A stretch of DNA of 64,000 nt from Metopolophium dirhodum (Eukaryota; Arthropoda; Insecta; Hemiptera; Aphididae), in contig NC_083567.1 of NCBI RefSeq assembly GCF_019925205.1, forward strand, positions 24,242,001 to 24,306,000, written 5' to 3'. The notes beneath the pieces were generated by a model. The model was not told the DNA's origin. It searched no databases and saw only the letters and a program-made list of their open reading frames with translations. Position 1 is the stretch's first letter. The number at the start of each line of letters is the position of its first letter. The position numbers and the translations under genes were made by a program. Shown here in pieces: positions 11,360 to 26,560 of this stretch.

Positions 11360-14300
11360 GTATAATAGAGACGACCAAATTGTCATAGAATGCACAGTGT
11401 ATACGACGACGATGTACCAACAATATTATTCCTAATATATTGAATATTAATAAAAATTATCGATACCGGTTTAATGTGTTAATACATATATTCATTTCAA
11501 TCACAATTTTTATTCATTCTTGTCGTGCCGTCGTACCGTTCACTATGCAGCTATTGACGTATTTAAGACGAATTTAGAGTAACGAAACCCCATGGGAAAA
11601 CATTGACCTGTACAAAATGAAATATGATATCAAGCTTGTATATAATATTATTGTTTGGATATTTTCAAATCGACAATTTTAATACTTAATAAATGTGTAG
11701 CTAAGTGGCGAGTATCCATGATTAATGAACACTTTTTTTTTGTCGGGAATAATAAACAACTATAGTATTATGTTTTTTAAACACATATAAATATTGTAAA
11801 TTTTATCTTTTAAAATATTAACCATTTACCAATATTTATGTTCGGAAAAATTGCATTTATTAGATTGCTTTGCGGTAAAATATGAGAAATAAATCACATA
11901 TCTTGGTTTAATAAAATACCCATAACTAGACTAAAGTGTGTTTATATTGTAGAAAATCGTTTAGCTTAATGGGCGGTACATATCGTTGTATATATACTTC
12001 CGCTATTTTTAAATCAATTTACATGAAATACGAGTTAATCTAAATGTATAATATGTATAATAATATATAATATTATTTATATACTAACTGTATTTTTCCA
12101 TACTGTATATGTATTATTTATTCAATAGTACTTTTATTTTGAACACGTTTTAAATACCTAGTTTACCAAACAGCATTATATTAATAATTATAATATATGA
12201 TAATATCTCATTATGTTTTTTAATGTTATTTTACATCTTAAAAGAACGATTGAAATTGAAATTATGTAACACTCCGGTAAGTCATTATTCATTAATATTA
12301 ATTAGGATGAACAATTCCACAGAACTGTTGAAAAGGTTAATTTTTAATAAAAGTTATGACGCTGTACTATAAATATACTCTGTACCGTTAGAGGCGTTTG
12401 AGCAATAAAGTGTAGACGGCATGATAATAATAATAATAAAAAAATGTGAACTAAATGAAAAAATAATCATGGCAGTGCGAAGGATCAAAGAAACCACATA
12501 CCTAAAACACATCCGCGTGTACATTGTAGGTAGGTATAGGTACTCCTCATATAGTTACATGAATATAAACATTGAAGCGCAGTTCTGAAAAAAAAAAAAT
12601 AATATAATATAATACTATTTCACATTCCAGCGATCGCAGTACGGTATACATAATATATAATATTATATTATTACCATACACGTCCGCCTTCTCTATATTA
12701 TGATAAATTATTTCTAAGGCGGTCGGTGGATATTCTAGTACTATGCGAAGTCCCATATTATACGTTATCCGGTATATACGTCGATTCGTAGAGTTAAAAT
12801 TGCACATGTGCGCCACGATCGCATAATATAGGTATTATATTGTATATTTTTATATTATAATGTATTGTATTATATTATTACCACCGTTATATTACATTAT
12901 AGGTATATAGAGCACGCCGGGAACGAATTGTCTGCGCATCCAAACGCCACTTGGGAACGGGCCTTGGCCTATACAATGATGATGTTCGGTCCGTAGCAGG
13001 TACTTGGCGAAGTCGTAACTTGTAGTGTGTGGTTTTATTATTTTCTTAACGAACGAGCGGATTCACTGAGATTTTTCTCCACGAATTCATATGGCACAAC
13101 GAGGATCACGGAAATTTTTATTCTTCACCCCCTTAGTCATTATCATACGTAATAATAGAGTCCTATAATATTATGTCCGGTTCAAAACCACCACTGACCT
13201 TTGTGCGATTTTTTTGGGGGGAGGGGTATCTGCAATTATATTATCATCATAATATATTTCTACTCTATTAATTACTCTATAGGATAATTTTGATTATTCG
13301 CTTATTTCAGACTAATAATTAGTAGGAATTTATTCCTCCTCCATCTATTATAATATATTATCGTCAAATTGTAATTTTAATTTTAGAATTAGTTTAATTA
13401 TGGGATTAAGACATAAGTGTTATTTCAACGTGTTAACAATGCAGATTCGAATTATACATAATATTTTAATGATTTACAAATATCGATACTTTGAAAATTT
13501 AACATTAAATAAATAAATAATTTCTAGTTTTTAAGATTTATGCTTAGATACATAATATTAGACAGATAATTTGGTAGATATATCTATACTCAAAAAAAAT
13601 CTATAGTTGTTCGTAACATGGTCTTACTTATACTCCGAACAAATGCAATTATAATTTTATCTACTAGATGTTTTGGTTTAAAAAGGTTCAAAATAATTAA
13701 ATAATATTAGCAAAAAAATAAAATTAATGACATAATTTAATATCTAATAATAGCCATGCACGATTTAACATTTATGATAATAATTTAAAATACATATTTA
13801 TGGTATAATGCAATTTTCATATATTATACTATAGGTTATAAATCTATGAAGTATGAAGTACTTCGTTTTTATAATTATGAATCAGGTCCGATACTGTAAT
13901 GTATATTCTTCCTTGTCAACATGTCTGTACCTACAATATGCTTACATATTTTCAATAAACGTTACAAACATTTCTATGTAGTTACTGAAATGAACACATA
14001 TTTTGAAATCTACGCCAAAAAGATTATACATTGGTGATATCAAAAGATCATAAACGGTTTTACGTCAAAACTCAAAAGAGCAAAAAATTAGTCTTTTGGA
14101 ATAACAGTTTAAAAGAGCACACTGAATAAAAATGTGGTTTTGAGTTATCATCTACAGTCTACACCAACCTTGTCACGAATATTTATGCGGATTGAGATTT
14201 ACGATTAAGCTATGGCGGAATCATAAGTATTGCTACTCAAAAAACTTTAAAGTTATTGTTATTATATAATGGAAAATAATATTGAATTATAAAACATTAC

Positions 14301-17300
14301 ACCAAACTCGCAATTAGCTTAAAAAATGTGATGAATTTTGATTGCGATGTTTTTTATTTATAATAGGAACTACGTTCAAGGATTCCAGAAAAATTTAAAA
14401 CTCGTTCCAATAATTTATTTGACAGTATTATTAAAATATATAAAAAAAAAACACCATCTAAACTAAATTTGTAACACCACTATTATAATTATTGGAATTA
14501 TATTAATATATTTATTTAAAAATAGGTACTATACTGTTATAAAAATATGACAGTGAAATAATAATAATACATTTCTTTGTGATATTATGTCAGAGATAAA
14601 AGTCCACAGAGCCATACATGTAATATTTTGTAAAACAATACGCCAGAATGGGTACATCATGAGAGGGTCCAAAAGAACACTAATTGAGATGTATTCTGTC
14701 ACCGAGTCCAAAAGCACACTCGTGTCAAGCGTTATTAAAATATAAAAATATAATTTTGAACTTATGAATTTTAAAAACTGTTTAATAATTTGAACATGTA
14801 TATTTCATCAGGATATTTTACTCTTATAAAAAGATACATAGTTTTAACACAACAACGATATCTGGATAATATTAATATTTTAATGAATTAACAATGATCA
14901 TATATTTTTATATGATATGTATTATAAAATAAATTAAACTATAAATTAAAATACGACAACAGCTATTATAATATAAGGATCAAATATTGTATACAATTTT
15001 TGATAAAATAAAATACGTGTATTCTTCAATGGGAATAATTATTTGAGATTCACAATATTTGTTTATTTTCACCTAACTATTGCCAAATAACTGTGAAAAA
15101 TGAAAATAATTTATGGAAAACACGTGCTATTAAAAATATTACACCTCATAATAATTTTCAAAACTATGTTAGTATGTTACGTTATTGAACTAAACAGTTA
15201 TATTTAGGTGCTAACATTGTACACGCATTATACCGACAATGCATACCTGATGCTAAAAGTATTTCTTTGACAACGTTTTTATAAACACGTTCAACAACTT
15301 TGTTCAAACACTTTATACTTTGAACTTCATAGTCAGTGTAGCCTCTATTAGTTATAATTATTTAAACTTTAAATGTATGTATGTAACGAGTTAGTAATAT
15401 TTCTATAATTTTAATAATACATTTCACTCCTTTGATAATGGCAAACAAGTTTCGAAATAAGTAATTATGTGACTTCAAATGTCTGCCAACTTTATTCATA
15501 AATTACGCCAAAATAAACCACATATTATCGTAAACTAATAATATTTTCGTTACTAATGATACCTACAACATAGCAAATAACTATTGTGTTCGTTTAAAAA
15601 TATTTTTATTTACTATCAACTTATGCCTTTTAAGGCTTATTAAGTTTTACATAATGGATCGTTGAAAATTGGATGTTTACATAAGTTTACGTATGTATAT
15701 AATAATTGAGACACGACTACACGAGAGACTCAGTGTGGCAAAGTATTATTTTGTTTAAGAAATATATAAATAATAATAATAACAATAATTGAAGAGCAAA
15801 ATTAAGTGTACATAAAGTTATAAATGTATAAATACCTATTAAAACGTTATTATTTTTTATTATAAATAAGCTAATCAAAACTATAAAAATGGTACAAAAT
15901 TATATAAATGTATATTATTATACCTACCTATTAAAAGTAAAACTAATTAAATAAAAATAAAAATATATTATACCAATTTTAAAATTGTATTTTGTAAATA
16001 GTTTGCCACGCTTCTTTTTCCAAAGTCACTGCAAGTACCTACGTTAAGTGCCTTGTGCGGAATTTTCTTAATTTCTTGACTAGCCATAATTTATTGTACA
16101 ATTTTACAACGGTTAAAACGTTGTTCTTTTTTATGCAGCAATTGTATAAATGTCATTATGCTTGGCCATTTTAATCCATTTAAGCAAGCGTGGTAGAAAA
16201 TTCATTGTGCACCCTCTCAACAGGAGTTATTAGGACGAGGTAGGTATTTTATCTTGTAATTGTGTTTAAAATAATTCCATTGTCAATTGTAAATAATGCA
16301 GATTTACTGAGTTTTCTACGGTTTATTGCACCGATCTAAGTAGATTGAAAATAATCTAAAAACCCGAGAATGCGTTATCATTTTTATTTTAAACGCATCA
16401 TATTGTTTCGACGATTCAAAATAATTAACTACAGATTGGGTGGGAATATATATAGCCATATAGGTACACCAGGGAATTCAAACACAGAATTTTTAAAGCC
16501 ATATAAGGATAATTTATATATTTTGTTGATAGTGTTACTTGTTGAATATATCTTCATATATAAATAGAAAATGGCACCCTCTAATAGTCTTATCAATTAA
16601 TACCAACACTAGGAAATATAGATTTTGCTACTTTAATTGAATAGAGATGAATGGATAACCAGATTCGGCAGTAGAAGATGAAGAAGAACTTCAGTAGGTA
16701 GCGACTTTTTTTTAATATAAAATATTATTGTATTTGGTGCGGCCCGAGTCTGGTAAATGATAAATTTCTAAATTTGTTAATGCATTAATCATTCGTGTAT
16801 AGGTAATTTTATTTTTACCTTTTAGGTAAAATTGCGTAAATTTCAGAAGTGATATTTGAATATTGCACACCAAGGATAATATACGACTGAGTAAATCCGC
16901 CTGCATACCAATGAGAGAAGTTTACGATGATAATTTCTTATAAGTGGAAATAAAATTAAATCCTATTTTTACGATAATTGTCTGATATTACGTCTGACGT
17001 TAGTTTAAAGTCGTTCGGTCGGATGACGTATTAAGAGTTTAAGACACATCGTTTCTGGTAAATTTGTTACATTTCCAACCATTCCTTGAATAATAATTAT
17101 TTTTAGGTTAGGTATATACCGTTGGTAAATACGTAAAACTGCTGGAGTTAACTACATACAATTAATGTACAAAGAACCGGATAAGTATAATATGTACCTC
17201 GTACCTAAAGTATTAATATTATTTATGTATATTAACAATAAACGTTATGGTATAGTATACCTAATATTCGAAAATCCTGTTTAAAATGTATTCAAAAGAT

Positions 17301-20300
17301 CTCGAAAAGTAAGTGACCATCGGGAGTGATTCAAAGATATTATTACATATTATTAATATTTATTTACATATCGATAACATGATAGGATGGTACAATAAAA
17401 AATACACAAATATGACATGCTATATGACTTCAGTGTGATTTCAATACACCTTAAAGAATATTTATTTTTTTATTTTTTTCATATTTATATTTTAAAAAAA
17501 AAAAACAGAATCGAATACCGTGAACTAAACTAGAAACTATATTTGAAGGCCTTTAAAAAAAAAAATTGACGAATGGTCAGTGTTTCTTTTATTTGTCGAA
17601 TCATCTGAGAATAATGGAGACCACTATTATGGTGTACGAGTTACACAATGGTATGGTTCATAACGAAAAATGTCTATATTTTTTCTTACACATTATAATA
17701 CCAGCTAGTATACCACATACAGCTTTTATGTTTTTATATGAGGTTTTCATTTCGATCATATATATAATCAATCATAATGAAAGTCCCTGTTATTCATTCT
17801 TTACTGCGCGAAACACCAGATACACGTCCATGGGATATTCCATGCATCCGTTTCATTTGTTTTCGAACTAGGCAAATCAATCGATTTAACAGGAATGATA
17901 TTTCAGACAAAAAATGAACATTCTATAGTTGCGATAAAAACATATACATATCGTTCATTTTTGGTACATCAAATGTGAAACATAATGGGTGCACACGAAT
18001 GTTGTTCGATGCTATAATTTTCAATCTAAACTGACGTCTTATATGTTTAATAATAATATTTAGGCTACGTATATACTTATGTAACCTAAACGAATACGTG
18101 ATAATAATATGTCAAACACGATTCCACGGATGAAACATTAATTATTGTAGGTAGAATTGGTTAAGTGGATAACCGTGTCACGCAATTTATATTTTTATAT
18201 GTGCAAAACCAACAAAAGTTGTGCGTATTATTAAAAATTCAGTCCTGGTTTTCAACTTTCAAGAAAATTGAACAAAATCGGATCGTTATATTATAATACC
18301 TATTACCTGGTAGCAGATTCTGTGTGTTCACTTTCAATATCACATTGATGCGTTTTTTGTTTTATTATTAATTATACAGCGCGGTACACTCGTGTTATAG
18401 TGATTAATGATACAGTAGTTTTGAATCTTATTTTTAATAAATTATTTCAAACTTTCATTTCAACGTTTTCAATACGTTCGTTTTACTTCATTATAATAGG
18501 TATGCATTCATATTATAATTATCGCTTAGCCCGAAAAATCGAACACTTAGTCCAATAATCAAAATTTCGTGATTGAAAAATCTTTCTGGCCATCTCTCTA
18601 ATCATATTACACGTCTTGTAAAATTAATGTTTGATTGGCCTGCAACATATATTTTAAGATATTATAAAATAAATCATTGTAACTATACAGGTCTCTTTAG
18701 TGTCATAAAACCGTCTTATACTGTAAATATTTATTTGCATCGGCACCAAAAAAATTAAAATGACACCTTTTTCTTACATCGAAGTAAATGATATAAAAAC
18801 TCCTTTATGAAACAATATTAAACTTAAATTATTAAATATTGTCATATAATATTATTATGAAACTACAGTGTATCTCTAATGAAAACAATGAAAACATTAA
18901 CAAAGGCAATTACGTCGAGAATTCGAATTATCTTTAAGCATTAATTCATATTTAACTTTATTGATATTGAATTATGAAAAAAAATATTATAAATCATGTC
19001 TACATTTTATTTTAATGAAGATGTATTTCACAACTGTGATGGTAATAAAACTAAGTAGCTATTTAAATTATTTCAAAATTGTAGAGCAGAAACTACAAAG
19101 TTATTTATGTATTTAATTTGAACACTTTGACGACACACAGTTACGTAGTGAACATAAATATATTTTCAATGTAATATCATAGTGAGCTCTTGGAAAATAA
19201 TTATTGATAAATAACATTATTAGTTATGTTCTGACGTATAGTACACTAGAGCCGTACAGCTAACACTGATGCATTATTATTTACATACCTATAATATTTA
19301 ATTTATTTCACGAGAATTATTCTGTAATATTGTGTAATGTAGTTTTCCAGTAATATTAAAAATATGGTCTTATAGAAGGTCTAATTAAAGGATGAAATCA
19401 TTTGTGAAATTCATATAGATAGTTAACTTATAAATATTTATATAATTTGTAATCAGAAATAATAAACGAAAATTTCTAGTTGTCAATCGGATATAATGTT
19501 CAGCTTAGACAAAAAATTCATTTAAAAAAAAAAAGTATTTACTTTTGAATATTATAAAATCAATCGACAAGACGTACATAATAGCGAAACATAAACTATT
19601 ACAACCTGAAAGTTAATATCATTACTTTTTATCGTAGGTAACACTTATTAGTTATCCTTTAAGACCCTTCCCAGGATATAGTTTGAAGTTAACAATACTT
19701 CTTTTATAATTCATTAAATCAAGTGGTAAAGTGAGTTGATTTCCTCGAAACAATTAAAATTTTAATTTGATACGAAGATTGAAGGAGAAAATGTAGAGAA
19801 ACCATTAGTCCCTCTTTACCAGATCCCTCCAAGGCTTATTTATTTTTGTACCTAATACGCTACATTAAATCAGAGGTTTGCCTTTAGATTCCTACGGCAC
19901 ATTATTTTGATTTAAAACTTTTAAGACTATAAATAAGGACGATGCAAAAACTATTTTCAGTATCTCACCGCCGCCGTTTTTTCGGTATTCTATCCTATGA
20001 ATTATTTTATATGTTTCAATAAGTTCAATATAAGCAAATACGATTCATGATTTTACTCGTTCAAAGCTAGTTGTAGATATTTTCTGTGTGAATAAATTAT
20101 TTCTTACTATTTTCATAAGACACAAAACAATTAATCACAATCGTTTATCCTTGGAACGATTTAATACAAAAACTATACCTAAATAAAAAAAATCATTTCC
20201 ATACCTACCATTTGATATAGTAAAAGCCATTATTTACCATAAAGACGCACGCTGTTTTTTTATTTTTAATTGATCAGTAAACAATAAAAGATTTTTACTG

Positions 20301-21860
20301 GAAAATATATTTTGAATGTGAAATAACAACACAATGAATTTATAATTTTAATTGTTTGTTTTAAAATAGACCATTTATATTTAAATTAAACCAAAAATGC
20401 ATTCGATTGAAACATGAATATTAACATACCCGTAGTTATATTACAGTGTTTGTTATATCTATTTAGTATTTACAGTTAAATTTCTCAATGTGTTTGCTTG
20501 ACAACAATATCGTAATGCTAAATGCAATTGTTGTTTTTGTAAATACTATGTGATATTATTGATGATTGTAAATTGTTTTTACTACTGTATATGTTGGTAC
20601 AATTTCTTGTTAGAACTTGGTTCCAAGATCTAAAGTAATGGCCTAGGTTCAACGAAGCATTAGACAAAAAAATAAATCCAGTTTTAGCCTAAATGTAATC
20701 GAATTTAATTGAATATAACTCTAACCAAACAAAACCCAAAATACTTGCTTTATTGATATAATCACAACGTTTATTTAGTCCCCTTAATACTCGAGTCTCT
20801 AGACTATAAAACTGCTAGTTTTTCCAAATCTCGAGTAACGGCACTACAACTTTTATAAATTACAGTATAATCCCTCAATATAACTAAAAATATATTTAAG
20901 TAATTAAATTTACCTACTTTGTTTTTTAATGTTATAGAAAACATGTTTATAAAATGTATTTAATTTGAATACTTTCAATCGTTTTATTATAATATATAAA
21001 AACTACGTATTTATATTCTTAATACATATTATATAAACGAACTACTCACGATATTAATCAAAATTAAAATTATTTAAGCTCGCAATCAGTGTGCTCGTAC
21101 ACAATCAACGTTATTATTATACAATTTAAACCCCTTTTTATAACTGCTATATAATGACAATTTAATCGTAACATTATGCGAATTTGGTTTTTGTTTCAAT
21201 ACGAATCGACTGCCTAGGTCATTAGCGAACAATATACATCAAATTACAATTTGCATAATTAATGATAACATTTAATCTTTAGTTTAAATTTTTTTTCGTT
21301 ATTTTAATTTGGATATAAAGTATACTATAATATTATCTGTATTTTATTTTATACCCCGTTGTAGTTTAATTTTTTTTTTTTTTTTTAATAGTTCATAAAG
21401 TGAGTTACATTTAATCAAATAAAATCTAATTTTATAAAATTAAAAATTACACTTTTTACTATGTTTGCAGAACAAATAATAGGTTAACACTATATACTAT
21501 CAAACATATTATAAAATATAAACTACTGTTTTTACGCGCTATTTTATTATAACTAGTCTGTTTGAATTTATTTTTTTATTCTGTCTTGCGTGAAACAACT
21601 ATATTTATTTTTTTGACAGACAGGGTAGAGAGATTTTATTATTTATTATATTAAGAATACATATATTAAAAAATATCTGTTCAACCTAACTCTATTAATT
21701 GTTCGCGTAAAATAATTGGTAAAATAAATTGAAATATTTCAATGTACCTTTATACTTTATGCCGTTTTAATTTAAATGTTTGATTTATTATTAATAATTA
21801 ACACTGACTTGATGTACCTACTTACTGATAGATAACCAAATAAGCAGTGGGTCTGTTTTC
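11360..21860. other. Long AT-rich stretch, no gene recognised
   Basis: Ten kilobases of AT-rich sequence with no open frame above about 100 codons. The largest (17566-17871 +, 101 codons) has no recognisable motif. Short AT microsatellites and A/T runs (for example 17457-17508) recur. A less AT-rich patch at 12900-13130 holds nothing I can identify. No mobile element ends were recognised by eye, though old decayed copies could be missed. Confidence 0.5.
21370..21386 (+). repeat. Poly(T) run of about 17
   Basis: A long T run. It could be the reverse-strand tail of an old retroposon, but no flanking direct repeat or body was recognised. Confidence 0.7.

Positions 21861-21895
<35 letters not shown>
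21861..21895 (+). repeat. (TAT)n microsatellite
   Basis: About twelve uninterrupted TAT units, continuing imperfectly to about 21910. Confidence 0.93.
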
Positions 21896-21905
<10 letters not shown>

Positions 21906-21910
21906 TGTTT

Positions 21911-24900
21911 TTTTATTTTAGATATCATGGGCACCTGTTCATCGTTTAACAATAATTATTTAGTTAAATTAACATAATTTGATAAATAAATACAATTCAA
22001 TTATTTTATAATACACAAATAAAATCACAACAATTTATGTTTACAAATTTCGTTTAAAAATATCAATATTTGTCTGTACATATTTTCATCTGGTGCCTCT
22101 GGTCATCAAAGCTTGATGTACAAAATGATGTTCAATGACCAAAAATTATTTTTGATATAGGTATTTTATTTGTTTAACATTTCACTTTCAACTTCAACTT
22201 CATCTAAGTACTTATTGAGAACATGATCATTGATTTCGATCACCAATTAACATTTTTTTATAATTTTCTTTCAAATTCAATAGTATATTATGTACTTGTA
22301 ATTTGTCTAGTCATATTGTGTGCAATTCAAATGGTTTTTATAGGATTTTCTCTTTTTAAAAACAAATGTTTTCATAACATAATAATAATTTGACAAAATA
22401 TTATTTTTTCATTCTGTTTTGTTTTTAAATTTTAACTAGGTACCGTATCATGTTCTTACGTTACCTGTATAACACATCATAAACAATATAGTCCCGAATC
22501 AAATATGCCATAAATATTGAAACACGATGAATAAAATGAAAATCAAATACAATCGTAAAAAAATGATCTTATTAAGAGTTATAATTATTGTTATTATTAT
22601 TTACTTATAGTTATTAACAATAATTATAGGTACAGTGACATATTGTATATCGTGGAATTATCGTAAATTATATACTTCTGTGCTGCACATCACACCCCTA
22701 CTTAAAGTTTTTATGAGTACACCGCATATAATTATTATTATATTATTAGATATTAAATAATAACAACTTAAGTGACAAGTAATTGAATAATTTCAAATCA
22801 TTAAAATACATTTTCTAGAGAAATGTTCTAGTAACCCCGTAGTATTTCAGAAAATTAATTTATTTATTTATTTATCTTTCATTTAAGTTAAATTTCCATT
22901 TTTATGTCTAATATCTATTATACTTTTAGACATTTTTTTTAGTTTTTATTAGAAAGATAGAAAAGAATATTACAATCTGTACCTACAATAAGTAATTGTA
23001 ATAACATTTTTTTTTAAGTGGGCATGATGGCTTAAGGGAAAGAGGCCATTGACATTACTCCCAAACCAGTTAATTATTAGTTAATAATTAATATTCTAAC
23101 ATGATTTAATAATATTTTTACTTTGTACACTTTTTCATTTTTTCTTTTTAAATAATCAACTAAGCACTTTTATTCGTAGAAAAAATTCAAAATTATTTAT
23201 GTACAACATTTGCATACCTAAAACTTGTACAAGTAGAAATAGAGTATATGTATATTTGCTTATTGTTTGGAACTTAATCAATAAACATTGAAACTGCAGA
23301 ACCATAAGTACAAGGAAAAGTATTTTTATATTGAAAAGAAAACGCGAAATTTCTAAGTACTTAGATTGAATTTAATTTAGGATGATATCTATTTTAAGCT
23401 GTTTTACTGAAAAGTAACTATGTTCATTGAGTAAGCAGCTGTTAAGACCAAAACCAAAATCTAAAAAATGTCATTCAAAGTTAATTTTATAATTTCATAA
23501 TTTAGTAAATAAAATATCCTATAAAAAAGTTGAAAATAAATTAAATAAGTAGTGAACATAAATAAAAAAAAATCATATCACAGCACTTGCTAACTCAATT
23601 ATTAAGCATGACTTTTTCTATTTTATTGGTAGATAATTTTATAAAAACAAAAGTATGTCACGACATTTTTCATAAAGTGGTCACTGAATAAAAATGTGGC
23701 ACCTAAAACATTTTAAAAATCATGGACGAAGATAATATTTTTGAAAAATTTGGTGTGACAGACAGAAGGTTTATATTATAAATGCCTGTGTTTGACATAA
23801 ACATATTTTCACAAATAATTTAAAAGAAAACATGAAAGAAATATACAATGCATATTGCATATTGAAATGTTTCTAACAATTTTAGTTATCGTCATACTCA
23901 AAAAAAAATTGATCTTAAGGACTTGAAACTTTTCTCCATTATATTATTATTTTCTATACGCAGTGAAATTATCAAAACACTTAGACTACCTAACTTTAAT
24001 CTATTTATAACACGAATCTAGTCACACCGGTACGCGGTATTGACTTATAACTTATAACAATAATATAATATCAAATCTATGATATAAATACTATAATCAT
24101 AAATAATAATAATTTTAGAGTTGTTTAAGGCAACATTTAGTTCAACAAACTGTTTAACTAGTTATAGAAAATTAAATTACTAATAATAATATAAAATATC
24201 CTTAGAAAAAAGAGGCTGAAGAATGATCATTCACTCAGATTGATTTTTCGTAAGTACCTATACGCATTGATTTAACATTGAATTCAAATTTAACACGTCC
24301 ATCATTACAATGACCTACTTAGACACTTTCCTATTTTTTAAAAATTTCATCAAATCAATTTAATATTTTGGCCAAATATTTTTACTTTTTTCACACCACA
24401 TTTATTACGAACAAAATGCGGATGATTCCCTCATACAAGTTGGCAAAGAGCAATAAATATTATTTTTCTGAATTAAAATCGGGATTGGCGTTGTGATATT
24501 ATACTAATTGTTTAAGTCAACAGAGATAAGTAACAATATTTAAATATTATGGTGTAATATGTGAAACACAGTAGAACTACGCATAGTAGAAAAAAAATTA
24601 TCATAAAATGACATACCTAGTTTAACTATAATAGTTATAATGTTAGTGAAAGTTAGTGTGATACCATAGGGCATTATATTAATGGAGCGAAACAGAGGCT
24701 GAATGAATCTAGTTTGGGAAATATACGTGTAAATAAAATTACCTGAGATTAAGCACATGTTTAAAGTCAATGATATAAATGTGGTTTTAAGATTAATATG
24801 AAAATTGAACAAAGTATAATTATTATAAAGTAATAGAAAGCGACAGTCGTTGGTTGTTTTTAAATGTACCTCGAATTAATATAATATTCATTATTTATTA

Positions 24901-26075
24901 AATAATGCTACTATAGAAGCGTTACGAATACCATTACCAATGCTGTGATTATTTTATTAATGACGAATGAGAATAGACTAATGCATGACGATAACAAAAG
25001 GACATTTTGTATAATAACTTTTAATTAAATGTACTTGCTATGAATTTCAATTGCAAAATTTTAGCATCATAATATTAAATAAGACAATAATGAACCAAAT
25101 TTGCATGTAAATGAAGAATAATAATAGCACGTATTATTAAAAATGGTGCCCTGAAGTCCGAACAGAAAACGACCTAGTACAGTGTATGAGACAAAATTAC
25201 GATGGGATAATAATATCTTGCTTGTTTACTGCAGCAAAATATTTCATTTCACATAAAATCAATTCATAAAAAATGCATAAACATTTATTTTATACCTATA
25301 TAAAAATCAGTCATATAACAGTTAGGATGTGAAAATTTCTGTTCCATTAATAAATAAATAATTAAATAAATAAATATTATTTTTACAAAACATTGTAAGT
25401 ACATATCTGAACTATAATTCGTTCAAATCTGATTCATAAAATACCTATATATTTGTATTTTGTAAAAATATTCAATATCCATTATCCACTGTATACAAAT
25501 ATGGCTTTTGTATAGTTTAGGGCTACAGGTACATAAATAAATATTTTGTCAATGTCTAATATTTTTATTCCACGTTCATACGTTATAATTACTAAATTGT
25601 ACATTTATTAATGCATATAGGTAGAATATATATTATAACTGCTTTAATAGTATAATATGTTTAGCATAGTTAGGTCTGTTGAACAAAAATATGTAGGTAC
25701 AAATACCTACCAATAAATAGTTTAACTACAAAATACCATAACATGAATGATAAATTTATTATAATTTACTTGTTTACTGAGAATTATTGTAATGATATCA
25801 TCAGTTTTGAAGGACTATTTAGGTACAACAGTTTTGAGAAATTAAATTAAATTGTATACATTTAAAAGCACATATTTTAAAGTACATATTATAAATTAAT
25901 ATTTAAACTATTTAATAATAGTTGAGTTCGAATAAAATTGTAAATTGTAATAGTAAATGAGCAGTATATTATAATATAAAATTATTTCGAAAGGGTATAT
26001 TGAGGTTTGTTCAGTATATAGTATATATTGATTATATAGTTATACAATGAAAATAAATGATTTAAAAAATATTAC
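21911..26075. other. AT-rich DNA, nothing firm
   Basis: AT-rich spacer with chance open frames (largest 24540-24812 on the minus strand). Apart from the weak SINE-head candidate near 23020, no feature is supported. Confidence 0.5.
23021..23078 (+). mobile_element. Possible head fragment of a tRNA-derived SINE
   Basis: TGGCTTAAGGG at 23028-23038 fits the A-box consensus TRGYNNARNNG exactly. It is followed by GAGGCCATT and a CTCCCAAACCAGTT segment that looks like a tRNA variable loop plus the start of a T arm. The expected GGTTCGANNCC B box is missing or eroded after CCAGTT. The patch is GC-richer than its flanks. It differs from the SINE at 4809-5100. Similarity is by eye only. Confidence 0.25.
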
Positions 26076-26079
26076 CTGC

Positions 26080-26560
26080 TTAAAAACTCTATATTTCTTT
26101 AGTAAGATCAAATCTCGAATTTGGTCATTTTATCTGGTCGTGTGATTTTTCAACTTACAATAGTGATTTAGACAATATCCTAATATTATAAGTTTTTAAA
26201 TATAATAGCCCATGTCTTAGGTTTTTCTCTATCCAAATATTCCCTAAAATCATTTATAGAATCATTAGGACTTCGTAATCTTAATATAAAGCGTAAATTA
26301 TCTGATAGTAAAATGTTCATTTTTGATAGCTAAAATGGTTTTGTTATCTACCCTGAGATCTTAGCTCTAATTAATTTCCGTGTTCCTCGCAAACACACTA
26401 ATAATATAGATTTATTTATCGTTCCATTTTATAAAACATATACTGGTACAGATCATCCCTCCTTAGAGCTCTTCTTTTAATCAATATACTATTTCTACGA
26501 CACTTGATTTTTTTTTGGAATGTCACGTCAGTCTTTCAAAACTAAAACTTTAATTAATAA
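26080..26560 (+). mobile_element. Decayed jockey-like LINE fragment
   Basis: Pieces of the same C-terminal reverse transcriptase region as at 2872-3369 can be read in shifted frames. First comes KTLYFF, then after a frameshift RSNLEFGHFIWSCD, then SLGLRNLNIKRKLSDSKMF. After a TAA come NFRVPRKHTNNIDLF and IVPFYKTYTG. The order matches the family (VRS.LEY...IWS, L.L.NL..R, NFRVP..., DLF...). Several stops and shifts show an old, inactive copy. No tail or target-site duplication could be defined. It lacks the palm motifs, so it is also 5'-truncated. Confidence 0.7.

Noticed and set aside
17566..17871. 101-codon plus-strand open frame in AT-rich DNA
   Set aside because: Typical AT-driven residue use, no motif, no neighbouring exon signals.
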